Part shown: positions 24,094 through 32,161 of the stretch, in pieces
Layout of the letters: the number at the start of each line of letters is the position of its first letter
Position numbering within the stretch: the first letter of the stretch is position 1
DNA from: Nitrospirota bacterium
Lineage (GTDB): Bacteria; Nitrospirota; Thermodesulfovibrionia; UBA6902; JAJYJJ01
Reading direction: 5' to 3'
DNA: 35,362 bases
Assembly (NCBI GenBank): GCA_021789595.1
Contig: JAJYJJ010000020.1
Location: forward strand, 1-35,362
Position numbers and translations under genes: made by a program
Notes under the pieces: model-generated
The model's database searches: none
What the model was told of the DNA's origin: nothing
Seen by the model: only the letters and a program-made list of their open reading frames with translations

Positions 24094-24109
24094 ATACGAA
24101 CTGTCGTAT
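24094..24109. promoter_or_regulatory. Perfect 16-bp palindrome, TetR-type operator candidate
   Basis: ATACGA-ACTG-TCGTAT has perfect 6-bp arms. Read on the minus strand, a TATAGT -10-like element overlaps its edge, upstream of the quinone-reductase fragment and NDH-2. The shape suits a TetR-family repressor. No TetR gene is present in the window, so the regulator may have been left behind when the block moved. Confidence 0.45.
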
Positions 24110-24242
24110 TTTCCTAAAACTGATTAAAATATAGCATGCCTTGAAGATTTTTTAAAGAGGGAAAGTTGTATAAAATCAATTATGGGGTAGTTTCATAATT
24201 TCGCGTTTTGTGGTAATATGGGCTAAAATAAGGTTACGCGCA

Positions 24243-24494
24243 ATGGACGCAATTAAAAAAACCATCAACATTCCTCCCGGACTCCTCTGGGATTACAAGA
24301 AGCCGCCAGATGACATTCTGTGGAGGCTCCAGAGGATAGTTGATTTCTTTCCGGCATACGGAACTGATAAAGAAACCGTTGACCTCCTTTTTGAATACAG
24401 GGACAAACTCAGGATGGAAGAAGGGAAATACAAACTTATAACCCTTTATAAAGAGGTGTGGGATGAGAAAACCGGTAAGGGGACTCAGGGATAA
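24243..24494 (+). CDS. Small partner protein of the AbiEii-type gene (DUF6922-like?)
   Basis: An 83-residue protein, acidic and basic by turns, with the motif GLLWDYKKPPDDILWRLQRI and FFPAYGTDKETVDLLFEYRDKL. Short proteins with L-W-D-Y near the start are found next to AbiEii-type nucleotidyltransferases; I recall the label DUF6922 for some of them but cannot confirm it. The likely role is antitoxin or regulator of the next gene, whose start it overlaps by 32 bases. I chose ATG 24243 rather than the in-frame upstream codon at 24210, because a TAAAAT -10-like element at 24224-24229 lies between them. Confidence 0.6.
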   Translation: MDAIKKTINIPPGLLWDYKKPPDDILWRLQRIVDFFPAYGTDKETVDLLFEYRDKLRMEEGKYKLITLYKEVWDEKTGKGTQG

Positions 24495-25143
24495 CAGGGT
24501 TCTCACTGATAATCAAATTGCTTTCCTTGAGGAGTTTGTTAAATCTGACTTGAATAATGTCTTCAGACTCACAGGCGGCACAGCCTTGAGCGCCTTTTAC
24601 CTTGAACACAGGTTTTCAGAAGACCTTGATTTTTTCTCCTCTGAAAAAGTTCCTTTTTACCTGCCGGAGGAGTTTTTAAAGTCTCTGGGCTTTGTGGATA
24701 CAATAACTCATACAAAGCTGTTTGACAGGAATATATTCAACCTCAAGCTGAAAGACGAGACAATCTTAAAGACAGAATTTACTTTTTATCCTCTCAAAAA
24801 TCTTGAAGCATCTGTCGCCATTGACGGTTTGCAGGTAGACAGTTTTCTCGACATTACTGTGAACAAGCTATGCGCTATCTCGGACAGATTGGATGCAAAG
24901 GATTATGTTGATGTTTATTGCGCCTTGACCGGCAACGGACTTAATCTGAGAGAGTTGTTTGCCCTTGCCGAGAAAAAATGCGAGATTAAGGGCATTAGAC
25001 ATATACTGCAAAGCAGGCTTTTACAAATACCGGAGAGGGTTGAAAATCTGCCTTTAAAGGTTGACATAACTAAAACAGACATTGAAAATCTTTTTAAAAG
25101 ACTTGTAAAAGAACTTCTTGAGAAAGAGATCGATTGCGGTTAA
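24463..25143 (+). CDS. AbiEii/AbiGii-type nucleotidyltransferase (toxin family)
   Basis: A 226-residue protein with the nucleotidyltransferase signature FRLTGGTALSAFYLEHRFSEDLDFF: Gly-Gly at 38-39 and the metal-binding D-L-D at 54-56. The conserved FLDITVNKLCAISDRLDAKDYVDVYCAL block follows. AbiEii toxins are thought to transfer nucleotides (to tRNA in studied cases) and are held in check by a partner; this one has a small, non-AbiEi-like partner just upstream. Its 3' end overlaps the helicase gene by 10 bases, so the two may be translationally coupled. Confidence 0.85.
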   Translation: MRKPVRGLRDNRVLTDNQIAFLEEFVKSDLNNVFRLTGGTALSAFYLEHRFSEDLDFFSSEKVPFYLPEEFLKSLGFVDTITHTKLFDRNIFNLKLKDETILKTEFTFYPLKNLEASVAIDGLQVDSFLDITVNKLCAISDRLDAKDYVDVYCALTGNGLNLRELFALAEKKCEIKGIRHILQSRLLQIPERVENLPLKVDITKTDIENLFKRLVKELLEKEIDCG

Positions 25144-26873
25144 GCGCATCTCACGTTTTTGACGGTCTCAATGAATCGCAGAAACATGCTGTAATGACAA
25201 CCGAATGCCCTGTATTGATCGTCGCAGGGCCGGGGACAGGGAAGACTCTCACTATTGTCAGGCGGATAGCCTATCTTATTCATCAAGGCGCCAAACCAGA
25301 AAATATCGCGGCAGTGACATTTACCAACCGTGCAGCGCGTGAGATGTGTGAAAGGGCAAAAGCATTATTAGACAGTGATGCCCGCAAAGTATTCATCGGC
25401 ACATTCCACCTCCTCGGACTCAGGATTATAAAAGAAACCGTTTCCAATACCTTTGTAATTTACAACAGGAATGAACAGGTTAATCTCCTCAAGCCATTAA
25501 TGCAGGGTTCTGTCGTAAAGGCACAGCAGGCTGCAGAGAAAATATCCCGTATAAAGAATCTTCTTGAAGATATGGATAACGGCATTCGGGACATCTACCA
25601 GAAATATCAGTTTGAACTTCAAAAAAATTCGGCCATTGATCTTGACGACCTCATACTGAAACCAATAGAAATATTCAGCGATAGCGATCTGTTGAATAGA
25701 TACAGAGATAGATTCACGCATATCATCGTTGACGAATATCAGGACATAAACCCTGCGCAATATAGATTATTAAAACTCTTCGCCGGCGAAAGAGGGAATA
25801 TCTGTGCTGTGGGAGATTCTGACCAAGCAATCTATGCATTCAGGGGTGCTGATGTAAGCAATTTCCTGAACTTTGGAAAGGACTTCAAGGATGCAAAAAG
25901 AATCGCACTCACAGAAAATTATAGATCAACGGGTGCAATACTCAATGCCTCCGATGTACTGATAAGAAATAACCTTAAAAGGATAGATAAAGAAATCAGA
26001 CCAATTCGAGAAAAAGGAATATCAATTGCTGTCGTTTCGGTTCCTGACGAGAAGGCAGAAGGCGAGGTGATAGTAAGAGAGATAGAGCAAATGATAGGCG
26101 GCACAAGCCACTACCAATTGTATGCGAGGGGGACAAAGTTTCCTTTGCAAAATCCCCCCGAAGAAAATTGTTCCTATAATTTCTCTGATTTCGCTGTAAT
26201 CTTCAGGACAAATGCACAGGCAAAGGCAATAGAAGAGGCATTTATGGGATCCGGAATTCCATATCAGGTGATAGGAAGACATCTCCTGAAAAGAAAGGGG
26301 ATGACGGACATCATCTCAGAGCTCAAGAGCCTTGCAAGCAGGACGGACAATCTCCAGGATATGTCCATGGATGAATTCCTGAAGATGGCATTGGAGGATT
26401 CGGACTTGAAAGAAGATGATACTAATTTTGAACTTCTCAAAAATCTCGGTACTGCATATCAAAACAGCGATACTTCTATTATTGACTTTATCAATGAACT
26501 CAGCCTCCTTACACCGACAGATGACTTTGATCCGCGTGCAGATGCTGTAACGCTCATGACCCTCCACATGGCAAAGGGCCTTGAGTTTAAGGTTGTATTT
26601 ATCACAGGAGTTGAAAACAGTTTAATCCCTTACACCATCAAAAAGGACGGTGTTGATATAGAGGAAGAGCGGAGGCTTTTCTACGTAGGCATGACAAGGG
26701 CAAAAGATAAGCTTTTTCTCATACATGCAAGAAACAGATTTTTGTATGGGCAAAGACTTGAGCAGTCGCCATCGCCATTCATCAGAGAAATTCCTGATAA
26801 TTTCATAGAATGCAGGTTTATACCTGATAGAATAAAGAGGGACAGGGAAGATAAGCAGATAGGGTTGTTTTGA
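25134..26873 (+). CDS. Compact UvrD/Rep-type superfamily 1 DNA helicase
   Basis: A 579-residue ATP-dependent 3'-5' DNA helicase with all motifs: Q-motif LNESQKHAV, Walker A AGPGTGKT (31-38), VTFTNRAAREM, motif II IIVDEYQDINPAQ, motif III AVGDSDQAIYAFRGAD, motif V MTLHMAKGLEFKVVF and motif VI RLFYVGMTRAKDKL. It is shorter than UvrD (~720), lacking much of the 1B/2B insertions and the C-terminal tail. The last residues are KQIGLF, with QIGLF like a sliding-clamp-binding motif. An in-frame TGA at 25119 leaves TTG 25134 as the only reasonable start, inside the AbiEii end. It probably works in repair with the endonuclease Q protein. Confidence 0.93.
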   Translation: MRLSASHVFDGLNESQKHAVMTTECPVLIVAGPGTGKTLTIVRRIAYLIHQGAKPENIAAVTFTNRAAREMCERAKALLDSDARKVFIGTFHLLGLRIIKETVSNTFVIYNRNEQVNLLKPLMQGSVVKAQQAAEKISRIKNLLEDMDNGIRDIYQKYQFELQKNSAIDLDDLILKPIEIFSDSDLLNRYRDRFTHIIVDEYQDINPAQYRLLKLFAGERGNICAVGDSDQAIYAFRGADVSNFLNFGKDFKDAKRIALTENYRSTGAILNASDVLIRNNLKRIDKEIRPIREKGISIAVVSVPDEKAEGEVIVREIEQMIGGTSHYQLYARGTKFPLQNPPEENCSYNFSDFAVIFRTNAQAKAIEEAFMGSGIPYQVIGRHLLKRKGMTDIISELKSLASRTDNLQDMSMDEFLKMALEDSDLKEDDTNFELLKNLGTAYQNSDTSIIDFINELSLLTPTDDFDPRADAVTLMTLHMAKGLEFKVVFITGVENSLIPYTIKKDGVDIEEERRLFYVGMTRAKDKLFLIHARNRFLYGQRLEQSPSPFIREIPDNFIECRFIPDRIKRDREDKQIGLF

Positions 26874-26878
26874 GTGTT

Positions 26879-28000
26879 TCACTTAAAAATAATATACCTC
26901 TTTATCTTTTCGAGCCTTTTCCCTTTTATTCCCAAATCCTCCAGACATCTGATCATTCTTTCCCGCCGTATTTTCAATATTCCCGCTACAGTATCCGGCC
27001 CTAATCCTGGCACTCTCAGCAGCGACTCTCTGTCAGCGCTATTGATTCTGACAGGGTAAAACTCTGAATGCCTGTCTGCCCAGATTTCTTTCGGATCTTT
27101 ATCCAGCCTCAAATTGCCGCTTCTGTCAAGAATAATATCATCGCTGCTAAAGCCATATCTACGGATAAGGTAATCTGCCTGATATAAACGGTGCTCACGC
27201 ATAAAGGATTGTTCGGGATTAACCATGAATTGCCTTTCGCCAGGGATGTCGGGATGACCGAGACCCTTCTGGTAAGCGGAAAAATATACCCTCTGAAAAT
27301 GCAGATTTTTATACAGCCTGAACATATAGTCTATAATTTCTGAATCAGTCTCATCAGAGGCTCCCACAATGAACTGAGTGGTGCATTTCACCCTTGCAAA
27401 TCTTTCGTTTTGCCTTGTGAGTTTAGTTAGAAGTTTTAACGGACGGATAATATCCTGTATGTAATCCTTTTTACTGGAAAGCACATCAAAGCGTTTCTTG
27501 CCAGGCGTCTCGATATTCAGAGACACAGCAGTGGCCAGTGAGAGGGAATCTTCGATTGCGGCATCGGATGCGCCGGGAATGATTTTCAGGTGTATGTAGC
27601 CCCTGAAATCATGTTTGTATCTGAGGAGTCTGGCAACGGCATTGATTCTATCCATGGTGTAGTCAGGGTTATTAATAACGCCAGAACTCAGGAATAATCC
27701 GAATACCTTTTTCCTCCTCAGGTATTCCATAAACACATTTGCCACCTCCTCAGGCTGGAGCGTGCATCGCCGCACATCAGTTTCAGAGCGCAGGGGACAG
27801 TATTTGCAGTCATTCTTGCATGCATTGGAAAGGAGGGTCTTTAAAAGGATGGAATAGCCGCCCTGAGGCAGTGCAACAGGATAAAGCCATTTGCCGTCCA
27901 GCCCTCTTCTCCTACGGTCATCCTTTCCAGTGCCGCATGCGCAGGCAAGGTCATACTGCGAATCTTCGGAGAGTATTTTAAGTTTTTCTATAGTGTCCAT
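26879..28000 (-). CDS. Radical SAM protein of the DNA modification/repair-linked type
   Basis: A 373-residue protein with a CKNDCKYC motif (C-x3-C-x2-C, residues 61-68) for the SAM-cleaving 4Fe-4S cluster. The preceding DLACACGTGKDDRRRRGLDGKWLYP is characteristic of the family named as a putative DNA modification/repair radical SAM protein (TIGR03916, from memory). A C-terminal helix-hairpin-helix, LLRVPGLGPDTVAGILKIRRERM, points to DNA binding. That family is normally paired with a uracil-DNA-glycosylase-linked partner, not present here; instead the helicase converges on it six bases away. The start is ATG 28000, six bases after GGAG; an in-frame TTG at 28012 overlaps that site. Confidence 0.85.
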   Translation of the reverse strand: MDTIEKLKILSEDSQYDLACACGTGKDDRRRRGLDGKWLYPVALPQGGYSILLKTLLSNACKNDCKYCPLRSETDVRRCTLQPEEVANVFMEYLRRKKVFGLFLSSGVINNPDYTMDRINAVARLLRYKHDFRGYIHLKIIPGASDAAIEDSLSLATAVSLNIETPGKKRFDVLSSKKDYIQDIIRPLKLLTKLTRQNERFARVKCTTQFIVGASDETDSEIIDYMFRLYKNLHFQRVYFSAYQKGLGHPDIPGERQFMVNPEQSFMREHRLYQADYLIRRYGFSSDDIILDRSGNLRLDKDPKEIWADRHSEFYPVRINSADRESLLRVPGLGPDTVAGILKIRRERMIRCLEDLGIKGKRLEKIKRYIIFK

Positions 28001-28015
28001 AAGAAACTCCAAGAC

Positions 28016-28804
28016 TTATTTTGCCAATACCAGTATCCATGCCCTTTGATGGCGCCACTGCACATCCACAGGCCGCTCAAAGAAATCGGAAAGGTTGGAT
28101 TTTGTCAAAACCTCCTTTGTCTTAGCAACAGAATGTATCTTTCCACGCCTCAGCAGTAAAGCGTGCTTGAAAACAGGCACAATTTCTTCTATATGATGAG
28201 CGACATAAAGCAGTGTTGGAGCAAACTCCTGACTGTCTATATGTTCAAGGGTGGAAAGCAGTTGCTCCCTCGAAAAGATGTCCAGTCCTGTGCACGGCTC
28301 ATCAAGAATCAATATCTTGGGAGAATTTATGAGTGCCCGTGCAATAAGAACCTGCTGTTTTTCGCCCTGTGACAGTGTGCCGTAAGGCTGGCCTGCTACA
28401 TGCTTGCATCCGAGCTGTTCCATGAGGGATAAGGCCTGTTTAATGTCCTTTTTGTCAGGCTCATCATAAAGCCCTATGGTTGCAAATTTTCCGCTCAGGA
28501 CGATTTCCTCTGCAGTCTCTGTGGTATACAGCCTTTCCTGCAGGGATGAACTCACCCATCCAATAAATTTCCGCAGTTCACGCACATCACAATCGCCAAA
28601 GCGTCTGCCGAGGACGCTGATTTCCCCTTTTGACGGCCAGAGGTATCCGTTAATCATATTTAAAAGGGTTGTCTTGCCTGAACCGTTCAGTCCGATAATT
28701 GCCCAATGCTCGCCGGGGTTCACATCCCAGTTGATATTCCGCAGGATATGCCTGCCGTCGCATATCCACGAAACATCTTTCATATGAATAATCTTTTCTG
28801 TCAT
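28016..28804 (-). CDS. ABC transporter ATP-binding protein, YlmA-like
   Basis: A 262-residue ATPase subunit with Walker A (GLNGSGKTT), the signature LSQGEKQQ and Walker B ILILDEPCTGLD, then a switch His in LLYVAHHIEEIVP. NGYLWPSKGEISVLGRRFG and AEEIVLSGKFATIGLYDEP resemble the stand-alone YlmA/ModF-like group. No permease lies beside it, so its partner is unknown. It is upstream of the radical SAM gene on the same strand with a 15-base gap. ATG 28804 is used; a GTG at 28822 is also in frame. The 266 bases to the next gene hold the promoter described at 29029 and nothing else recognised. Confidence 0.88.
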   Translation of the reverse strand: MTEKIIHMKDVSWICDGRHILRNINWDVNPGEHWAIIGLNGSGKTTLLNMINGYLWPSKGEISVLGRRFGDCDVRELRKFIGWVSSSLQERLYTTETAEEIVLSGKFATIGLYDEPDKKDIKQALSLMEQLGCKHVAGQPYGTLSQGEKQQVLIARALINSPKILILDEPCTGLDIFSREQLLSTLEHIDSQEFAPTLLYVAHHIEEIVPVFKHALLLRRGKIHSVAKTKEVLTKSNLSDFFERPVDVQWRHQRAWILVLAK

Positions 28805-29028
28805 ACTCTTGCTGTCAACCACACACCTTTATAAGGTTTGTAGTTCGCATATTTTAAACGATAGAACAACTTCTTTGTAAGTTATTTCCTGCATGAGGTT
28901 ATTGACATGTTACACAAAATCTAATTACCATGAATCAAAGGAAGCATGTGGCAGATCAGTTTTCGGCATATCCGCAATAAAAATTCGCAAGAATGGTAAA
29001 TACACCGAGCCAGACAACCCCGCCCCGT

Positions 29029-29057
29029 TTGGCATTTATTTCTTCATTATGTTATAA
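29029..29057 (+). promoter_or_regulatory. Promoter of the MacAB-like efflux operon
   Basis: TTGGCA (29029-29034), a 17-base spacer and TTATAA (29052-29057). Expected start ~29064, giving a 25-base leader to ATG 29089 with AAGGG as ribosome site. This also argues against the longer reading of the first gene from 28993. Confidence 0.5.
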
Positions 29058-29088
29058 ATATCTTCAAAATCGGTCTCAAGGGCGAATA

Positions 29089-30303
29089 ATGGCGAATGAA
29101 GACCTTGCGAAGTTGAGGATAGATAAAACAAGCACGGTTTATAAGGCACGAAGGAAAAAGAGGCCACTTTTCTGGATAGCTGTTCTTTTGCTGGTCCTGC
29201 TTATCTTTATTTTATACAGGACTGTCTTTAATCCATCGGTGGAAGTTGAGGTGATAACTGTCTCGCAGGTCTATCCCTCCCAGTCCTTCACCCTCCTAAA
29301 TGCGAGCGGATATGTTGTTGCCCAGAGGAAGGCATCTGTTGCTTCGAAGACTACAGGCCGTCTCGAATGGCTGGGGGTCGAGGAAGGAAACAGGGTTAAA
29401 TCCGGTCAGATAATAGCACGGCTTGAAGGGAAGGATGCATTAGCTTTGAAGGAACAGGCAGCCGCCAACCTTAACAGCGTCCGTTCTTCCCTTGATGAGG
29501 CAAAGGCAGAGCTTGAAGTTGCTACCCTCAACTATAACCGCAGCAGGGATCTCCTTTCCCATGAGTTTATTGCGAAAGCCGACTTCGATGCTGCCGAGGC
29601 GCGATATAAGAAAGCGAAGGCCTCGGTCGAAGGTGCGGAGGCCAACATAAAGGCTGCTAAAGCAGCGCTCGATGCAGCAAATGTGGCGGTTGAATATACC
29701 TTTATACGGGCGCCCTTTGATGCTGTGGTGCTCACAAAGAATGCCGATATAGGTGATATCATAACTCCCCTCGGCGCTGCTGCAAATGCAAAGGCCGCTG
29801 TAGCAACAATTGCTGATATGTCCTCTCTTCAGGTGGAGGCGGATGTGTCAGAGTCAAATCTCGAAAAGGTGAGAGCAGGTCAGCCCTGCGAGATACAGCT
29901 CGATGCAATCCAGGGATCGAGGTTCAGGGGCATTGTACATATGATAGTTCCGACAGTCGACCGTACGAAGGCATCCGTAATGGTTAAGGTGCGTTTTAAT
30001 GATAAGGACGAAAGGGTTCTTCCAGAGATGAGTGCAAAGGTGGCCTTCCTCGAACGTCCTGTCACCCCTCAGGAACAGCAGCCAAAGACTGCACTGAATC
30101 CTGATGCGATTATCAAAAGAAATGGAAATCAGGTCGTATTTTTAGTGAAGGGAGAAAGGGTTGAGGAGACACCTGTTAAGACAGGAGGAAAGATAGGCGA
30201 TGTCCTCGAAGTCCTGAGCGGTGTGAAACCAGGAGACAGGGTTGTTATAAAGCCGCCAGGGAAACTGAGGAATGGTTCGAAGGTCACGACCAAGGAAAAA
30301 TAG
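29089..30303 (+). CDS. Membrane fusion (adaptor) protein of a MacAB-like efflux system
   Basis: A 404-residue adaptor of the HlyD/RND type. A short cytoplasmic part and one membrane helix (about 27-46, LFWIAVLLLVLLIFILYR) precede a periplasmic body: the barrel-sandwich hybrid (GYVVAQRKASVASKTTGRLEW ... VEEGNRVKSGQIIARLEG), a coiled-coil hairpin rich in Ala/Lys/Glu (about 120-200), the second half-motif IRAPFDAVVLTKNADIGDI, and a beta-barrel. It links the inner-membrane ABC pump to an outer-membrane channel. The ATPase and permease genes follow within 15 bases. Confidence 0.9.
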   Translation: MANEDLAKLRIDKTSTVYKARRKKRPLFWIAVLLLVLLIFILYRTVFNPSVEVEVITVSQVYPSQSFTLLNASGYVVAQRKASVASKTTGRLEWLGVEEGNRVKSGQIIARLEGKDALALKEQAAANLNSVRSSLDEAKAELEVATLNYNRSRDLLSHEFIAKADFDAAEARYKKAKASVEGAEANIKAAKAALDAANVAVEYTFIRAPFDAVVLTKNADIGDIITPLGAAANAKAAVATIADMSSLQVEADVSESNLEKVRAGQPCEIQLDAIQGSRFRGIVHMIVPTVDRTKASVMVKVRFNDKDERVLPEMSAKVAFLERPVTPQEQQPKTALNPDAIIKRNGNQVVFLVKGERVEETPVKTGGKIGDVLEVLSGVKPGDRVVIKPPGKLRNGSKVTTKEK

Positions 30304-30318
30304 ATCACGATTATTCAG

Positions 30319-31011
30319 ATGAAGCAGAATAATTCCAATATAGTCGAGATCAGAGATCTCTCAAAGTCCTACCAGAGGGGAGATCAGATAATCCATGTGC
30401 TTGAGGATATCACCTTTGATATCATTGAAGGGGAATTCCTTGCACTTATGGGACCTTCAGGCTCTGGCAAAAGCACGCTGTTAAATCTTGTTGCAGGAAT
30501 AGATAAGGCCGATAAGGGGTCGATAAAGGTGGCAGGGGTTGAGATAACATTACTTTCTGAAACAGAACTCGCCCACTGGCGCGCAGTAAATGTCGGTTTT
30601 ATATTCCAGTTTTATAATCTCATACCTGTACTTACAGCCTTCGAGAACGTGGAGCTCCCGCTTCTCCTCACAGGGCTTTCAAGAAAAGAGAGAAGAGAAC
30701 ATGCGGAAACAGCATTGAATGTTGTAAACCTTGGAGACCGGATGGACCATTATCCTGGCCAGCTCTCAGGAGGGCAGCAGCAGCGCGTGGCAATAGCCCG
30801 CGCTATAGTAACGGACCCCACAATAGTTGTCGCCGATGAGCCTACAGGTGACCTTGACCGTGTCTCTGCCAGAGATGTCCTGGAACTGATGTGCAGATTG
30901 AACAAGGAGTTTGGCAAGACCATAATAATGGTGACCCATGACCCGCGGTCGGCAGAGAAGGCCAACATCATCAGGCATCTCGAAAAGGGTGTTCTGAATG
31001 AAGCTTCCTAA
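30319..31011 (+). CDS. MacB/LolD-type ABC ATPase
   Basis: A 230-residue ATPase. Walker A is GPSGSGKST, the Q-loop region FIFQFYNLIPVLTAFENVELPLL is typical of the MacB/LolD class, and signature LSGGQQQR, Walker B IVVADEPTGDLD and the switch His in MVTHDPRSAEKA are all intact. It powers a mechanotransmission-type exporter rather than classic substrate translocation. It overlaps the first permease by 14 bases. Confidence 0.93.
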   Translation: MKQNNSNIVEIRDLSKSYQRGDQIIHVLEDITFDIIEGEFLALMGPSGSGKSTLLNLVAGIDKADKGSIKVAGVEITLLSETELAHWRAVNVGFIFQFYNLIPVLTAFENVELPLLLTGLSRKERREHAETALNVVNLGDRMDHYPGQLSGGQQQRVAIARAIVTDPTIVVADEPTGDLDRVSARDVLELMCRLNKEFGKTIIMVTHDPRSAEKANIIRHLEKGVLNEAS

Positions 31012-32155
31012 ACTGATATTAAAAAACCTCTTCCGCCACAAACTCCGCACCGGACTAACAATCCTCGGCATCACCATCGCTATCCTTGCCTTCGGGCTCC
31101 TGCGTACTGTTGTGAGTGCCTGGTATGCAGGCGTTGAGGCATCCTCATCAACACGACTTATCACAAGGAATGCCATATCCCTCATATTTTTTCTTCCCCT
31201 TTCGTACAAGGATAAGATACGCCAGATCCCCGGTGTAAAGAACATATCCTATTCCTACTGGTTCGGGGGCATCTATATCTCTGAGAAGAATTTCATCCCG
31301 AATTTTGCTGTTGATTCAAAAACAGTTTTTGAACTCTGGCCGGAATTTGTTCTTCCCGAAAAGCAGAAGAATGATTTCCTGCGGGACAGGAAGGCGTGTG
31401 TTGCAGGAAGAAAGGTTGCTGAAAAATTCGGCTGGAAGATTGGAGACACCATCACTCTTAAAGGTACGATATTTCCAGGCAACTGGGATTTTGTGCTCAG
31501 GGGCATCTACCGGGGCGCATATAAGGGCACTGACGAGACGCAATTTTTCTTTCACTGGGAGTATCTCAATGAATCACTGAAAAAGACCGCTCCTGACCGG
31601 GCTGACAGGGTCGGCTGGTATGTAGTAGGTGTAACCAATCCTAACCTTGCCTCAGAGGTGGCTGCTGCAATTGACAGGACATTCAAAAACTCATTGGCAG
31701 AGACCATAACAGAGACCGAGAAGGCATTCCAGTTGGGCTTTGTTTCCATGACAGAAGCAATTGTGGTTGCTGTTCAGATAGTCTCGGTTGTTGTAATAAT
31801 TATCATTCTGGCAGTTATGGCCAATACAATGGCAATGACTGCGAGGGAGCGTATCGGAGAATATGCAATAATGAAGACCCTTGGTTTCGGCGCATGGCAT
31901 ATTGCAGTACTCATATTCGGCGAATCGCTGATTATTGCATCTATGGGCTGCGCCCTCGGGATTGGTGCAACATTTCCTGCTGCAAAGGCATTCGGGGATG
32001 CTATGAGTACGTATTTCCCTGTCTTTAATGTCCAGATGCAAACTATTTATATGGATATAGCCGCTACATTTGTTGTAGATGTAGCTGCAGCAGTCTTTCC
32101 AGCATGGAGGGCAGCGAAACTAAGGATTGCTGATGGACTGCGAAGGATTGGTTAG
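30998..32155 (+). CDS. FtsX/MacB-type permease, first copy
   Basis: A 385-residue permease with one N-terminal membrane helix (LRTGLTILGITIAILAFGLLR), a large periplasmic MacB-PCD-like domain (~50-260) and three C-terminal helices (AIVVAVQIVSVVVIIIILAV, IAVLIFGESLIIASMGCALG and the segment before VFPAWRAAKLRIADGLRRIG). The motif MARERIGEYAIMKTLGF-type (TARERIGEYAIMKTLGF) is the coupling helix region. The next gene is a second, paralogous permease, so the working pump may be a heterodimer. Confidence 0.9.
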   Translation: MKLPKLILKNLFRHKLRTGLTILGITIAILAFGLLRTVVSAWYAGVEASSSTRLITRNAISLIFFLPLSYKDKIRQIPGVKNISYSYWFGGIYISEKNFIPNFAVDSKTVFELWPEFVLPEKQKNDFLRDRKACVAGRKVAEKFGWKIGDTITLKGTIFPGNWDFVLRGIYRGAYKGTDETQFFFHWEYLNESLKKTAPDRADRVGWYVVGVTNPNLASEVAAAIDRTFKNSLAETITETEKAFQLGFVSMTEAIVVAVQIVSVVVIIIILAVMANTMAMTARERIGEYAIMKTLGFGAWHIAVLIFGESLIIASMGCALGIGATFPAAKAFGDAMSTYFPVFNVQMQTIYMDIAATFVVDVAAAVFPAWRAAKLRIADGLRRIG

Positions 32156-32161
32156 AGAAAA

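Noticed and set aside
28993-29088. Longer reading of the membrane fusion protein
   Set aside because: A promoter lies within it, the extension has no signal-like character, and the hydrophobic anchor is properly placed from ATG 29089.
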